Shown: positions 31,871 to 43,257 of the stretch, in pieces
Position numbering within the stretch: the first letter of the stretch is position 1
How the letters are laid out: every line of letters starts with the position of its first letter
NCBI GenBank assembly: GCA_947623455.1
Contig: OX392542.1
Location: forward strand, 5,463,625-5,527,624
Length of the DNA: 64,000 nucleotides
Direction: 5' to 3'
Source: Mimachlamys varia
Lineage: Eukaryota > Mollusca > Bivalvia > Pectinida > Pectinidae
Program-made: the position numbers and the translations under genes
The notes under the pieces: generated by a model
Seen by the model: the letters and a program-made list of their open reading frames with translations, nothing else
Database searches by the model: none
What the model was told of the DNA's origin: nothing

Positions 31871-32570
31871 CCAACAGTTTCGAGGCTGATTAAGCGAAAA
31901 AGTCCACCCGCCTACATATCAACTTTCACAGTATGGCCCCAGTAAACACACACCATCAGATAGCAAGTGTGTTACCTTAATCAATATAATGTCTGATAAG
32001 GCTCCTTACAAGTCAGAAGTCCAAACACGTCACGTGTCCTGTATTTTTGTGTTCCTGTGATACAAGGATGAATATTGTCGAACGTACTCTTAACCTGCAG
32101 AGAGAAAATTAATTTCCCGCCTAGTTATGTCACAGTTTTGAAAGGCGTTATTATGCTTTTATCTGCGCGATAATGCGACTTTTCTGTTAGAATTTGACCC
32201 AAGGGCTTCTGTGATTGTTTGACAAATAAATAAATTATAAAACGATGTTGAAAGGGTTAAATTGGTTTTGTGACAAAAGAAGTACATGGAAACATTATGT
32301 TTGTTGACGTCCATTTTGGGATCTCTTAATGAATGTTAAAATCACACGTTGAAAGCCAATCCTTATCGACCAATACATCTGTATCCTACCAAAGACAACT
32401 CTGGCCAAAACCATTTCGCAACTTTTACACAAATAGAAAATAAATAATTTAATAATATCAAAATAGGAAACATTACAAAAGGATCATCAGTAAGTGAGAA
32501 TAAAACTCCAAGTATGTCTTTATTTACATGATGTAAACAGACACCCGTTAAAGCCAAGCGAAAAAAACGA
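31871..32570. other. No gene seen
   Basis: No supported feature before the 22-bp array. Confidence 0.4.
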
Positions 32571-32574
32571 CATA

Positions 32575-32958
32575 CCGAAGTGAAAATAACGCTATACCGA
32601 AGTGAAAATAACGCCATACCAAAGTGAAAATAACGCCATACCGAAGTGAAAATAACGCCATACCGAAGTGAAAATAACGCCATACCGAAGTGAAAATAAC
32701 GCTATACCGAAGTGAAAATAACGCCATACCGAAGTGAAAATAACGCCATACCAAAGTGAAAATAACGCCATACCGAAGTGAAAATAACGCCATACCGAAG
32801 TGAAAATAACGCCATACCGAAGTGAAAATAACGCCATACCGAAGTGAAAATAACGCCATACCGAAGTGAAAATAACGCCATACCAAAGTGAAAATAACGC
32901 CATACCGAAGTGAAAATAACGCCATACCGAAGTGAAAATAACGCCATACCGAAGTGAA
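32575..32958. repeat. Satellite array, 22-bp unit, about 17 copies
   Basis: Near-perfect 22-bp unit (CCGAAGTGAAAATAACGCCA plus TA). Differences are few (CCAAAG or GCTATA variants). Because 22 is not a multiple of 3, each minus frame cycles through a 22-codon peptide (MALFSLRYGVIF-type) with no stop, so several overlapping frames stay open. None is a gene. The flanking CGCTATTTCGTGGGCGCCAA contains the seed-like word GAAGTGAAAA. Confidence 0.97.
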
Positions 32959-35284
32959 AATTTTCTTATTTCAGATTTTCTCTTCGCGCTATTTCGTGGG
33001 CGCCAAAGCGAAAAGACGAAATGTCATGTATAAGCCACATTATATAGAGCCGATCAGTCCATGGGATTTATGTAGATGCAAAGAACAATGACCACAGTCC
33101 CCAGATTATGAAAGTAAAGCTTATAGAAACAATAGGAACGTGACTGACAAGTCACACACACAGATATTAGTCGGCAGTATTGAATTACCTGGAATTATTA
33201 GTTTGTGGATAATTGTAATCAGAAAATGGTAACGCAGTTGATTACTCGTTTGCTTATGGAAACCTAGAATCTAATTAGGACAAACAAATTGCGAACCATC
33301 TCCAGTAACGGCTGATTCGAAAGGCAGTGATTATCGGAAATTATTTATAAAACATGGCATCATCGTTTCTAGGTATTTCACCGTCAACAGCACATAGATA
33401 TTATCAGTTAAGAACTGAAATCTTTGATAATGAATCTCATGGTGTATGCTCTACATTCCAATGTAAGTAAATCAATCTTAGTTCCAAAAGTGTTTCGAAG
33501 TTGCAAGATTAACAACATGTGACTTAATTGAATTAAATCGTCATGTCACCACAACTTCCTCTATACACACTTTATTGGGCAATGAACAGTTTTATTTGGA
33601 AGGATGAGGTAAACGTTTAACGCCATAAAAAGTAGATATTAGTATTCCAAAAGGATCATCGTTAATCTTCGATACGTAATCTTTATCAAATTGTGAAAAT
33701 AAAACGTTCTTTGCGTGAAAAGGGGCAGTGACCATAACCCACAAGGTCCAATGTGTGAGGTTTCCATATCTATAACTCGGGGAAATAGAAAACTTCAAAA
33801 CTTCCTCACGAGCCGATGAATTTCGATTCACTTGTGACGTTATCATCAAGAAAGGGAAAGTTCATGCCAGTAAAACATAGTATGCTTGAATAAGTTGACA
33901 AACATAAAAAAGACAAATGTAAAATGCTTTAGTAAATGTTATTATAGTCCTATAACGTACATTGTTTTTATGACAAACCTGATAAAGCCCGTTAGGGATT
34001 TATGTAAGTTTGTCTTCAATAGCAATGCGTGTTATAGAACTGTAACAATATTTGCTAAAACATTAATTACTTATATTTACATGTACATTTTGATAGACTT
34101 ATTGTGTTATTTCAAACGAATTTTGAGCAGCAAATCAGTTGAATGTTACAATGATTTTGATGATGTCACAGTAGTGATTGATGACGTCACAGTAGCAAAT
34201 GTTGTTACAGTTTTGCAACAAAATTTACCTTCACAATGCATTACAATGGAAAGTTGCAAAGCACATGTAAATACTTTAGAAAGCTGCATCAGTTTGTGGT
34301 ATTGATATGCTAATGTACGTAACGGGAGAACAACATCTGACGTTGATGCATTGTTACCAATCCTACTATAGTGTGATTTGATAGATTTTTGAAAAGGTAA
34401 CAAAACTTGTTCGTTTTTGTAAGGTAGATGACCATCGCCAATTTTCATAATAACCTTTTTACACAACAGTCTAACCAGACGTTACGTTTTGGAAATATAG
34501 AAAACAGTTAGTTATATAGTCAAATTACCAACAGAGCGAAAAAGACATCACAGAAAGGCACCCTACTGTTGTTATGAACTAATTGGCTTTGTTCCAAAAT
34601 TCAACAATGTATCATTGGATTCTATTGAATTAAAAATGCGTCCATGAATTGGTCTCATAGATGTTAAGAAATGTTTACAAGCGTGACGATATATAGAACA
34701 CAATGTTGGCAAACGCTACATTGAAAAAGTAGGATGATGAAGTTCAAACGGATTTATATCTTAACATCCAGGAGACCAATTGAACGACACATTTAATGCC
34801 ATCGAATTGCATTTCCACCGTTTCTTTTTGTTTACGCGGCAAATAACCAATGTATCGATGGAGAACGAAGCAGCTGTATGTTGCAGGGTAATCCATTTCT
34901 TGAATTCTATAACTAAATTGTTTTGGTGTAATTGCATGTGTATGTCTTATTGTTCATCTGTCAAACAAATTGTTTCTGTAAATGTGTCATACACTTAATA
35001 CATGTATATACCAACATCTGATGTCGCTAGCTAAGTACTGTCATCAGCGCAGTGTCCAATCCCTATACAACCTCTGTTTAGCTTCAAGTTGATTAACAAC
35101 ATTCCCTGGCACCCTGAAGATTTTTTATTTATTTATTTTTTTATTATTTTTTTGCTTTTTTTGTTTTGTTAAAGTACGAAGAGCGAATCGGCAGTTTAAT
35201 CTGAAATGTATGGCAAAATAATTGAAAAACATTTGGCGACATAGCTTTATCAGCAATTTTACGTCCTAGTAACAGTCTTGGTCA
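32959..35284. other. No gene seen
   Basis: Over 2 kb without supported features. The 139-codon frame at 33886-34305 has low-complexity content and no recognisable domain. A repeated TGATGACGTCACAGTAG-like word lies at 34158-34195. A T-rich low-complexity tract is at 35125-35172. Confidence 0.4.
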
Positions 35285-35450
35285 ATACATAACGTGCCAT
35301 GTTTTGGTAGTGGACAAGAGTCGGAATACTCGAAGACAAAAAAAACGCCGACCTGTGTCATGTACCTGGCGACTGCCGAATGCAAGTCTCGAAAGTTGAA
35401 GGGCTAATGGTGGCAGAATGTCAGATTTCTCATCTACTCGACCATTTTCT
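35285..35450 (-). mobile_element. tRNA-derived SINE, family 2, copy 2 (diverged)
   Basis: Shares with 15060-15254 the words GTGGC/CATGTTTTGG, TCGGAATACTCGAAGA, GTACCTGGCGACTGCC and GGCAGAATGTCAGA in order. The tRNA-like head (GGTCGAGTAGATGAG on the minus strand) is damaged. Confidence 0.55.
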
Positions 35451-35844
35451 CTAGTGTAACTAACAATATTTCAGTTATTCAAATCTTAGTTTTATTTCAC
35501 TAAACAAGGCCACAATTGTTGGCAAAATAGCGTGTTCGCAAGGATAAAATTAGATGCATTGATTACTATGATGAAGTCAAGATAATCTATGAGCATCTCT
35601 TGGAAGACATTAGGCCTGTCGAAAAGAAAAAATCGCTGGAGGGGCTAGACGCCCCTTGGTGTTGAATTAAGGCAAACAGATCGATTTTGGTTTCTTCAAT
35701 GTCCGCTATGAGCAGACGACATATAAACAGCTCCCAATTCTTTGTGTAGCTATAATATATCGCTTGCAGCAAAATAAACCATTTCCATGCGTCTGTGAAA
35801 GACTACTCAGAATTGTTTTGAAAATTAAGAGGGTTGTGTGTTGA

Positions 35845-35910
35845 ATTACACACCTTGCTTCTGCTTCACCGACGACATCCGCCAATTAAATCTTGGCCAC
35901 ATCCAAGATA
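35845..35910 (-). repeat. R1 fragment
   Basis: Short minus-strand piece: GTGGCCAAGATTTAATTGG, CGGATGTCGTCGGTGAAGCA. Confidence 0.5.
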
Positions 35911-36091
35911 TAAATCTACAAATCACACAAAACCGGCGGTATATCATTAAGGTTAAGAAAGTTATATCGATAAATACATGTCATGTTTTTATTTTTGTGT
36001 CCACCAAAAACCAACAAGTACGAGACGAAAGACAACATTGCGAAATGTTTCCTACATTTGTTTTTTTTTATATTAAAATAAATAAATTAAG

Positions 36092-36576
36092 TATACAGCA
36101 TTTGATATAGCGCCCTATCTTGCTAGCATACGCTACTCTAACGCGCTTTACAGTACATAGATACACAATTCTTATACAATCAATACAGTTACACATACAG
36201 TTCTATTATAAAAAATTCTGAGGAGTTCGCAAGAGCTGCCTTATCAGGCGCTAACTACTTGTCCTATACCACCTGGCTAACATATCCCTATATGTGTATA
36301 TATATGCGTGTGTGCTGGAGATGAATTATTTCTGTTTGTACTGGGACCTTGTTTCCAACGGCATCTTTTACAGTGCCACCTCACTTGAATGCTACAGTAC
36401 AGATACTGCAACACCCACCCCAGGCCATTTTATACTCCACCTGGGTTGTTGGAGTTGTGTGAGCAAGAGAAAAACACTGTGTCTGAATGTTCCATGCGTA
36501 TGACGATTACGGGGGATCGAACTCCGGCCGCCTGCATGGAAGGCCGGAGTGTTAACCACTCGACAAATCCGCCCAT
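36092..36576 (-). mobile_element. tRNA-derived SINE, family 1, copy 2
   Basis: Full-length partner of 17540-18022. The head is at 36576-36508 and the GCGCTATATC-type end near 36106. Box A reads TTGTCGAGTGG and box B AGTTCGATCCC, each with one change from consensus, so the promoter is probably weaker than in copy 1. No gene is implied by the open frames that cross it. Confidence 0.85.
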
Positions 36577-36839
36577 TAAGAAACTAAACTATTAAATAGG
36601 TGCCTCCTTTTACTACTATCTATATTTGAACCTGAACCCCCATTACACACCGTGGACTACTGATCAGGTGTGGTGCTGTTGTTTACTAATCGCAATTGGT
36701 AAAGCGACCCCAGTTTGGTTCAGCAACTGATGAGTACATATTTCCGTTCTATTGGAGAAGAGCTGAAAGATTCCAAAACTATCGGGTAGTTTTATAAAAA
36801 ATAGACCAATTATGAATTTGAACATACCCATTTTGCCCT

Positions 36840-36921
36840 CCCCCCCCCCCCCCCCTCCTTAACGAGATCTTAACGAGTTAAGGGCGGGAGGGGGTCCCGC
36901 CCATAACTCGTTAAGATCTCG
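36840..36921. repeat. Poly-C tract followed by a near-perfect hairpin
   Basis: A run of C (about 36839-36855) is followed by two 27-bp arms (36863-36889 and 36895-36921) separated by only GGGGG. The arms are CGAGATCTTAACGAGTTA plus a GGGCGGGA inner part and match at 26 of 27 positions. No coding role; origin unknown. Confidence 0.85.
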
Positions 36922-37666
36922 GACCTGACCTTAATTTCATGTCATATGTCATGACCACCTAACCCACACTCCAGAAACTTATCGGTGATAGCCCTCAGAA
37001 GGCCTCCTTGGCATGCCTCCTTTATCGTTTAAACATTGGAATTTCAATATGCATTTTGGATAGATTGAACGTTTAAATAAGTCAGTTGCCTGTAAAAAGG
37101 TATGAGGCAAATATGATTAAATTTCATCATTGTCCACCGGTAAAACATTCTTTTATGACCAAACTAAATATATCCAGGTCATGATGGGCCTCATTTCTCT
37201 ATTACTAGCCGTGGGAAGGCATTCGTTTAATAAATTTTCTTAAAAAGAAAACAGGACACTAGTGCAACAAATGCTAAAATCCATGTTTATTACAGTCAAA
37301 GATATGTTAGATGCGTTTTTTTGTTGTTGTTTTTTCATCCAGTTTTTATTGATCGTCATTGTCCTCCAATCTTAAAGCTATTTTCAATGCCAGAAGTCAA
37401 GTATTATCGCAAAGCTGCGCTCCTGCCATATCTAGGAAGGTTTTGGAGTGGATTTTGGTATTGTCTTTTTGGCAATATGAGTAAGTGTTTCAGAAAGGTT
37501 TCAGTGGTTCGTCAAGGTTTATGAAATATGCCTCGGTAAGATCATTGGTACATGTTTTGAAAAAGCACCCAATCTGATTTAAAATATGTTAAAAGTGATG
37601 ACTTACGAGATCTTTGTTGACCTTCCAGTAACATCAAGTATCAAAAGTTTGATGCTGGTAAGTACT
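36922..37666. other. No gene seen
   Basis: No supported feature. Confidence 0.4.
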
Positions 37667-37669
37667 TTA

Positions 37670-38146
37670 AGGCCCAATATACGTAACTTTCGGCAAAACT
37701 TGAAGCGAAATCAAGCCTAATAACTTATTATATTTATAAATTTAGTTAAGATTAACTGGTATAAGTAATATTCAAGATGAATTCTTTTGCGGTTACCGGT
37801 ACAGCAGCAGTTGAAACACGCTATTTGTAAACACGCGACCATTTCGAACCGTCTTCTACGTTCGGTTTGTTGTTGAAGTGGGCCCCACCTGAATTATTTT
37901 CAATTCTTTGGATTTTTTTGTCCTGAGTTTCTTGTAAGTTGTTTTTTTTTTTTTGGTTCAGAAAAATGTTTTTATTCCCCAGCTTTTTTTTTTGGAAGGA
38001 TGCCAGGGTTGGGGTGCTTGTAAGTTGTTAGTTACCGCTCAGGTTTACTTCGTTTTAGGCTTATTTTTGCATGGTTATCAACTGGATTTTTTTCCATAAT
38101 TTTTCAGAATCACGAAAATTTCCCTAAAGTTACGTATATTGGGCCT
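37670..38146. mobile_element. MITE with TTA target duplication (PIF/Harbinger-like)
   Basis: Terminal inverted repeats AGGCCCAATATACGTAACTT (left) and its complement at 38127-38146, flanked on both sides by TTA (37667-37669 and 38147-38149). A 3-bp TWA-type duplication with GGCC-rich ends is the signature of the PIF/Harbinger superfamily. At 477 bp with no coding region it is nonautonomous. Confidence 0.75.
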
Positions 38147-38214
38147 TTACAGTATGCATTAAGATATTTATATGTAAAGAGTGCTACTTTGGGGAGCACA
38201 TATATATAGCATTT

Positions 38215-38800
38215 TAAACATTTAAAGATACACCAGCAATTGTATAGTTGAACATGAAACGTTAACGTTGATGGGGATGCTGACAACGCTCCTGGACCAA
38301 AACACATGCGCAATAATGTCACAATAAAGTCTGAATGGAGCTGCTGTGTATATTCAGCAGGTACAGTTAAGTTTTGGGGGACATGGCGCTTAAACTGTTT
38401 ACAATGCAACGGCAATTCATGTAAAGTTAGCGTGAAACTTTACCTTTCATAAAGATCTTGACAAGTTCTCAATATATCCGATATTGCCTACACGTAATAA
38501 CGTGTGCATTCAGATACTGTGTATTTAAAGCAGGCACGTGCAAGTTCGAGGACCACGGCAATTGATATATCAAGATACAACACCAAATGCATAGTTTAGC
38601 ATGAAACTAAAAAGTTGATGAGGATGCTGACCAAGTCCCTAGACCAAACAATATATTGTCTCTCTGAAGTAGAGATGATGAGGATGCTGACAAAGTCCCT
38701 CGACCAAACAATGTATTGCCTCTATGATGTAGCATAGTGTGCATCAAGATGCTGTGTATTTAGCAGGTACGCTGGAGTTTTGGGAGCGAAGAACTTAAGA
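38215..38800. repeat. Diverged direct repeats
   Basis: Two blocks of about 200-300 bp (from 38220 and from 38570) share GTTGATGRGGATGCTGAC, a GACCAAA word and GCTGTGTATTTAGCAGGTAC-like endings. The second block has an internal extra copy of GATGAGGATGCTGAC plus GTCCCT (38616 and 38675). Confidence 0.6.
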
Positions 38801-40740
38801 TTCATCAAGCCTATTTATCGATGCAATAGCTACCGTAAATTTCAAACCCTGAAATGAGTTTTATTCAAAGACCTTAATTGGAATTGGAACTTACGTATGT
38901 AATTCAAAATATTGAACTTGTTCATTAGCTATTGAGGTTCAACAAGTCCCCTAAATGGTGCAGTAGCGAACCTTAATTTCACTAACTGGAAATATTAAGT
39001 CTTATTCAAAGACCTGAATTAAAATGGGAACTTTTGTTTTTAATGGAAATATATTGAACAGGTTTATTGGCTATTAAACAATTACATAGCTAACTCAAGA
39101 TACTTTAAATTAGAGCATAAGACTGACATCTTCAGAGAGATAGCCCATCGGACGTGCATGATCTCAGTCACGTGTGTGACGTCACTGAGCACTACGGTGC
39201 ATCCCAATGCCATGCGGATCTTTATTTATAATAGTTGTTGACCTCAAATAAAAATAAATGTGACCATGGAAAACTACAAAATCCATTATAATACCAAACG
39301 GTAATACATCCTAACAGATAATAACTAAGTAAACCACGACTGAATACCGTTCATCGATTTATGAACTTAATCTGATGTTGAAAAATTGCGCTAGGCATGT
39401 TTTAATCATTTGAACTAACAAGTACTATATTTTATAATTAATGCTAGCTTAAGCTTCTGTATTACGTCAAAGGTTAGGAAAAAAAACTTTACATGAACTA
39501 CTGTAGTTTTAAATGACATGGATTGGTCTCGAGGTTTTGTACACATGAAGTCGGTTAACTATATGCTGCTAGAACGTTTTACGATTTTTGTGCATTCTAC
39601 TTGTCCCCATTATTTATTTTTAAGGCTGGTCACATCCAGTTCAGGAAAATTCATGCTCCGCATGACCTAGATATATAAATGAACCTCAAATATCGCCATT
39701 TCGTAGCATTCAGTTCGGTCGCTAAAGAGATTGACATATTTCAAGTCTGGTTAGCTAATTTAATGACGACACCAGCCTTAATACATTATTCCTGCGTTAA
39801 TCAAGTAATGTACGTAAATACATTACATATTTTATATTCTGATTTGTGATAAGGGTCTTTGAATGTCACTAACCTGGAGGTTCAAAGTTAGGGCGACTTC
39901 TAACACATGTTAAAAGGGCTTGTTGAACCTTAAATGTGTCTCGCCTTGGGCGACTTTCGTCAAAAGGCGAGGCGAAAATTGGCTTCCATTCCGTCAAGAA
40001 TGCCTCTCACCAATTTTAGTCGAAATGACTTCATCTTAAAAAGAAAAAAAATTCAAAGCAATTATATTTCCCCTATCGGGCCCTTCCCCTGTCCCTAGGG
40101 GTCTGGCGAATTGTTTATACAAAATTAAGTCCTTTTCACCCAATGTTGCTTCAGATCAGATAAGGAGAATCTGATCATTTCAACAGTAAGATCGATGACG
40201 GATGCTGCGCTCTGGCATAAGCACACTTGCCTGTGCAAATCTGAAGCGAAAACTGTCAATTTGAAAATATGCCATAGCCTTTCATCTTCACATACTACAT
40301 ACTTCAAAAAATAATAATCTGTCGTTTTCAAGAAGTAATTACAAGATGGAAACTGTTATCCTAGAGGCAACATCATATCGCAAAGGTTCAGTGATCTTCC
40401 AGTAACTGCAAATGTATTTTTCTATGGTGTGGTAAAGCCTATGTTATTACCCAACCTTGACTGTTTGGAATAAACGAATTGCCGAAATCTCTTGTACAGT
40501 CAGTAAGAATGAAAGATTACAAGATTGCTTACTGCAGATACACTGAATATACATCTTCATTCCTCTAACCAATGGAACGAAATAGGTGATAATGTTAAAG
40601 TGTAAATTTTCATAAGTTTGTCTCAACTACACTGTACAAGCAGTCTGAATTCATAATTATTTTCAAACATGAGAATACCAAATTTTACATTTGCCAGTCA
40701 TCATTTTATCAATTGTGCACTCAAGAAACAACAATCACTG
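38801..40740. other. No gene seen
   Basis: Noncoding. A weak tandem duplication at about 38830-39060 shares TTATTCAAAGACCT and AATTGGAAC words. The vigilin 3'UTR could extend into this stretch, but nothing in the sequence fixes that. Confidence 0.35.
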
Positions 40741-42748
40741 AAGTATATTTTTTCTCCATTTTTATTTTTCTGTTCAAGTGTTCTGAAGAACATCGAATCA
40801 CAGTAAATGAAGGGTAGCAGGATAAAGAATGTATTCCTTGACATAGGTCGCTGACATCCTTAAATCATAATGTGTGTATATAGTGGCAAAAAAGTCTAGT
40901 CTCTTGTATAATCAAATTTACATGTGTGTAAAATGTTGAACAATAGTTATTGTAATACAACATGTACTTTCATTACAATCATGCCCAACTTTAAACATAG
41001 CTTTGGGCAAACCAGTAACAATTTACACTAAAATTCTAAAATCAACAATTGAAAAAAAAAGGTAACAAAAATCTGTTTGCACAACCATACTATTACCATG
41101 GAAACGCTGTAGTCACCATAGAAATGAGGCTATAGTTGATTTACCCAAGGCAAACATGCGACCTTTGTTATGGTGAGTGGAACGGAAGAGATATGATCCA
41201 GACCCCAGACAATTACATGGACCTTGTGGTTAGGACATAGCTCACATGTTAAATATATATATATATTGCATAAATGTCTATCACGATGGGTAACTCTAGC
41301 ACCTCAGGGTTGATATGTTAGCTCCTTCATTACCAACACCGAGGCGGGAGTTCACAGGGTCCACTGCGGTATACAGTAGCGGTACTACCAGGTATATGGT
41401 CAGTTTTTCTCATTTAACTTTTTCATCATTAATATCAAATACTGATAAAATAGGCTTTTTTCAATAAAAAGTTAAAGGAGATGCTACATCCCTAATAATG
41501 AGGAATTGAAATAGTGTACAATACAAGTTAACAGCTGCAATGATTTATTATTTGTCTGAACTGTACACATACTCCAATACATTTCTTTTCTATCAATGTG
41601 AAGTTAGGGAGGTACAGTGACTAGTTTTAGATATGGTGAGAGCAAACATCAAGGGATTCATACCAATATAGCTTCAGTTATTCACCAAACACACTTCATA
41701 CATAAAATGAAACCCTTAGCCCCATCAACTATGCCTTAATGCCCAGTCAAAGACATTCCATGCGACGCTATGGGGATGTCGGGGTAAACAACAAAGAATA
41801 ATTTGAATCATGATATTTATATATTAATTATGATACATGATTTTTCCCCTTCAATTTAGCACTAACATCACCTCCACCACATGGAAATCATACACAATTT
41901 CATTGTTGAATGAACTCTCTGGGTCAACATTAACTGTTGCTACCATCCACAACTACACATCATTTTATACTGGTGAGCTCTAATCAAAATGTCACATAAA
42001 ATTAGCCCAATATCGGGCATGAGAAGCAGCGGAAATTTAAAACAAATAATATACATGGCAACTGTAAATCACAACTCAAAACTTCTAGTGTAGATGTATA
42101 AAGTCCATATTTATCTTCTGATATTCCAGTTTGAAGTAGATATCAAACAATGAGGTTTCAACCTGTCACAGAAATTGTGGAAGAACTTTCCATGATCAGT
42201 GGTTGGGGTTTCCTATGAACAAAATTATGCTAACAATATCACTCAAGATTCTTCAGTAAACAGCGTATTGCAGGGCAGCGTAATTGAAGACTTCAAATCC
42301 AGTCGTATGGATCACTGTTAAAAATTCAATGATAAAATTTTTAAAATGCTTGCATAACCAACATAAAGAAGGGTTTTACACTAACAAACAAGTACTCATA
42401 CTCTTAACAGCATCCGTATACAAAAGAGAAGGATAACTTGAAGTAAATCGAGACTGAGGCATCAAAATACTTGGAATCTATATATGGCAGTTCAAAGTTA
42501 ATATTTAAATGAATCACTATAGTATCACACCACATTCATACATCAGCATTCATTCAAGTTTCGTTATAATCCACCCCATCCCTATTAAGTACAACTTTTA
42601 TAAATACACAAAAATAATAACAGCATTGAATTTCTGTTGCTGACACTTAGTATAAATTAAGCAATGGATGTAGATAATTTTTACAAGTAGATAGAATGGC
42701 ACAAAATGTCCTTCCTTGTATCCCAAAAGCAAGGTAATTTCATTATTT
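40741..42748 (-). other. Possible distal vigilin 3'UTR or intergenic
   Basis: No splice-site-bounded coding exon is present. AATAAA hexamers on the minus strand occur at 41549-41544 and 40766-40761, either of which could end a longer vigilin transcript. Confidence 0.35.
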
Positions 42749-43026
42749 TTTATTAAGCAACCTTGAAAGACTTAACTCAATCTACTTTGTGAATCTTCAT
42801 AAATTCCAATGAGGTACCAAAAACTAGTCAATGGTTACTTTGACCAATCCTACCAAAAGGAAACAACAAGCCTCTAATAGTGGTGACAAACAGGGCCAAC
42901 TGTCCTGAGAAATATAGGTGTCAAACACAGGGCCAGTCAAACACACAGGACTCAAACAGGCTTGAACACTGTTTAGAGGATAGAAACCAAATCTAACGAT
43001 GAGCTTCACAGTTATATTAGCAGTGT
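42749..43026 (-). other. HDLBP: Vigilin 3'UTR (proximal)
   Basis: Stretch after the vigilin stop codon to the first minus-strand AATAAA (42754-42749), about 275 nt downstream. Transcript data would be needed to tell this from distal ends. Confidence 0.5.
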
Positions 43027-43257
43027 CTACTTCTTGCCAAAGGGCGAGGGTCCCCAGGCGCGACCAGGGCTGGGAGCTGTAACAGCACCAAATGAGGGGA
43101 ACTCTTCTGTGCTTGTGGTATCCGGGACGTCATGCCATGGGGCATCAGTAACCACAAAGCCGCGAGGTGGCTCTGGGTTACCCCTGTCGCCACCGCTTTG
43201 CTTACTTGGTGGTCTGGTGAGCTTACGCATATCTTCCTGGTCTATTACGTCCTGGAG
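43027..43257 (-). CDS. HDLBP: Vigilin coding exon 23 (C-terminal tail)
   Basis: 76 codons plus TAG (43029-43027), acceptor TTTTTCAG before 43257. Encodes LQDVIDQEDMRKL, then a Gly/Pro-rich basic linker, the conserved RGFVVTDAPW block, STEEFPSFGAV and a Lys-Lys end, matching the vertebrate vigilin tail. Confidence 0.93.
   Translation of the reverse strand, partial: LQDVIDQEDMRKLTRPPSKQSGGDRGNPEPPRGFVVTDAPWHDVPDTTSTEEFPSFGAVTAPSPGRAWGPSPFGKK

Noticed and set aside
32363..32947. Several overlapping minus-strand frames with a MALFSLRYGVIF repeat
   Set aside because: They are frame-shifted readings of the same 22-bp array and cannot all be real. No independent evidence.
33886..34305. 139-codon + frame
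   Set aside because: No recognisable domain, no splice or start context, and a frame on the opposite strand is equally open over part of it.
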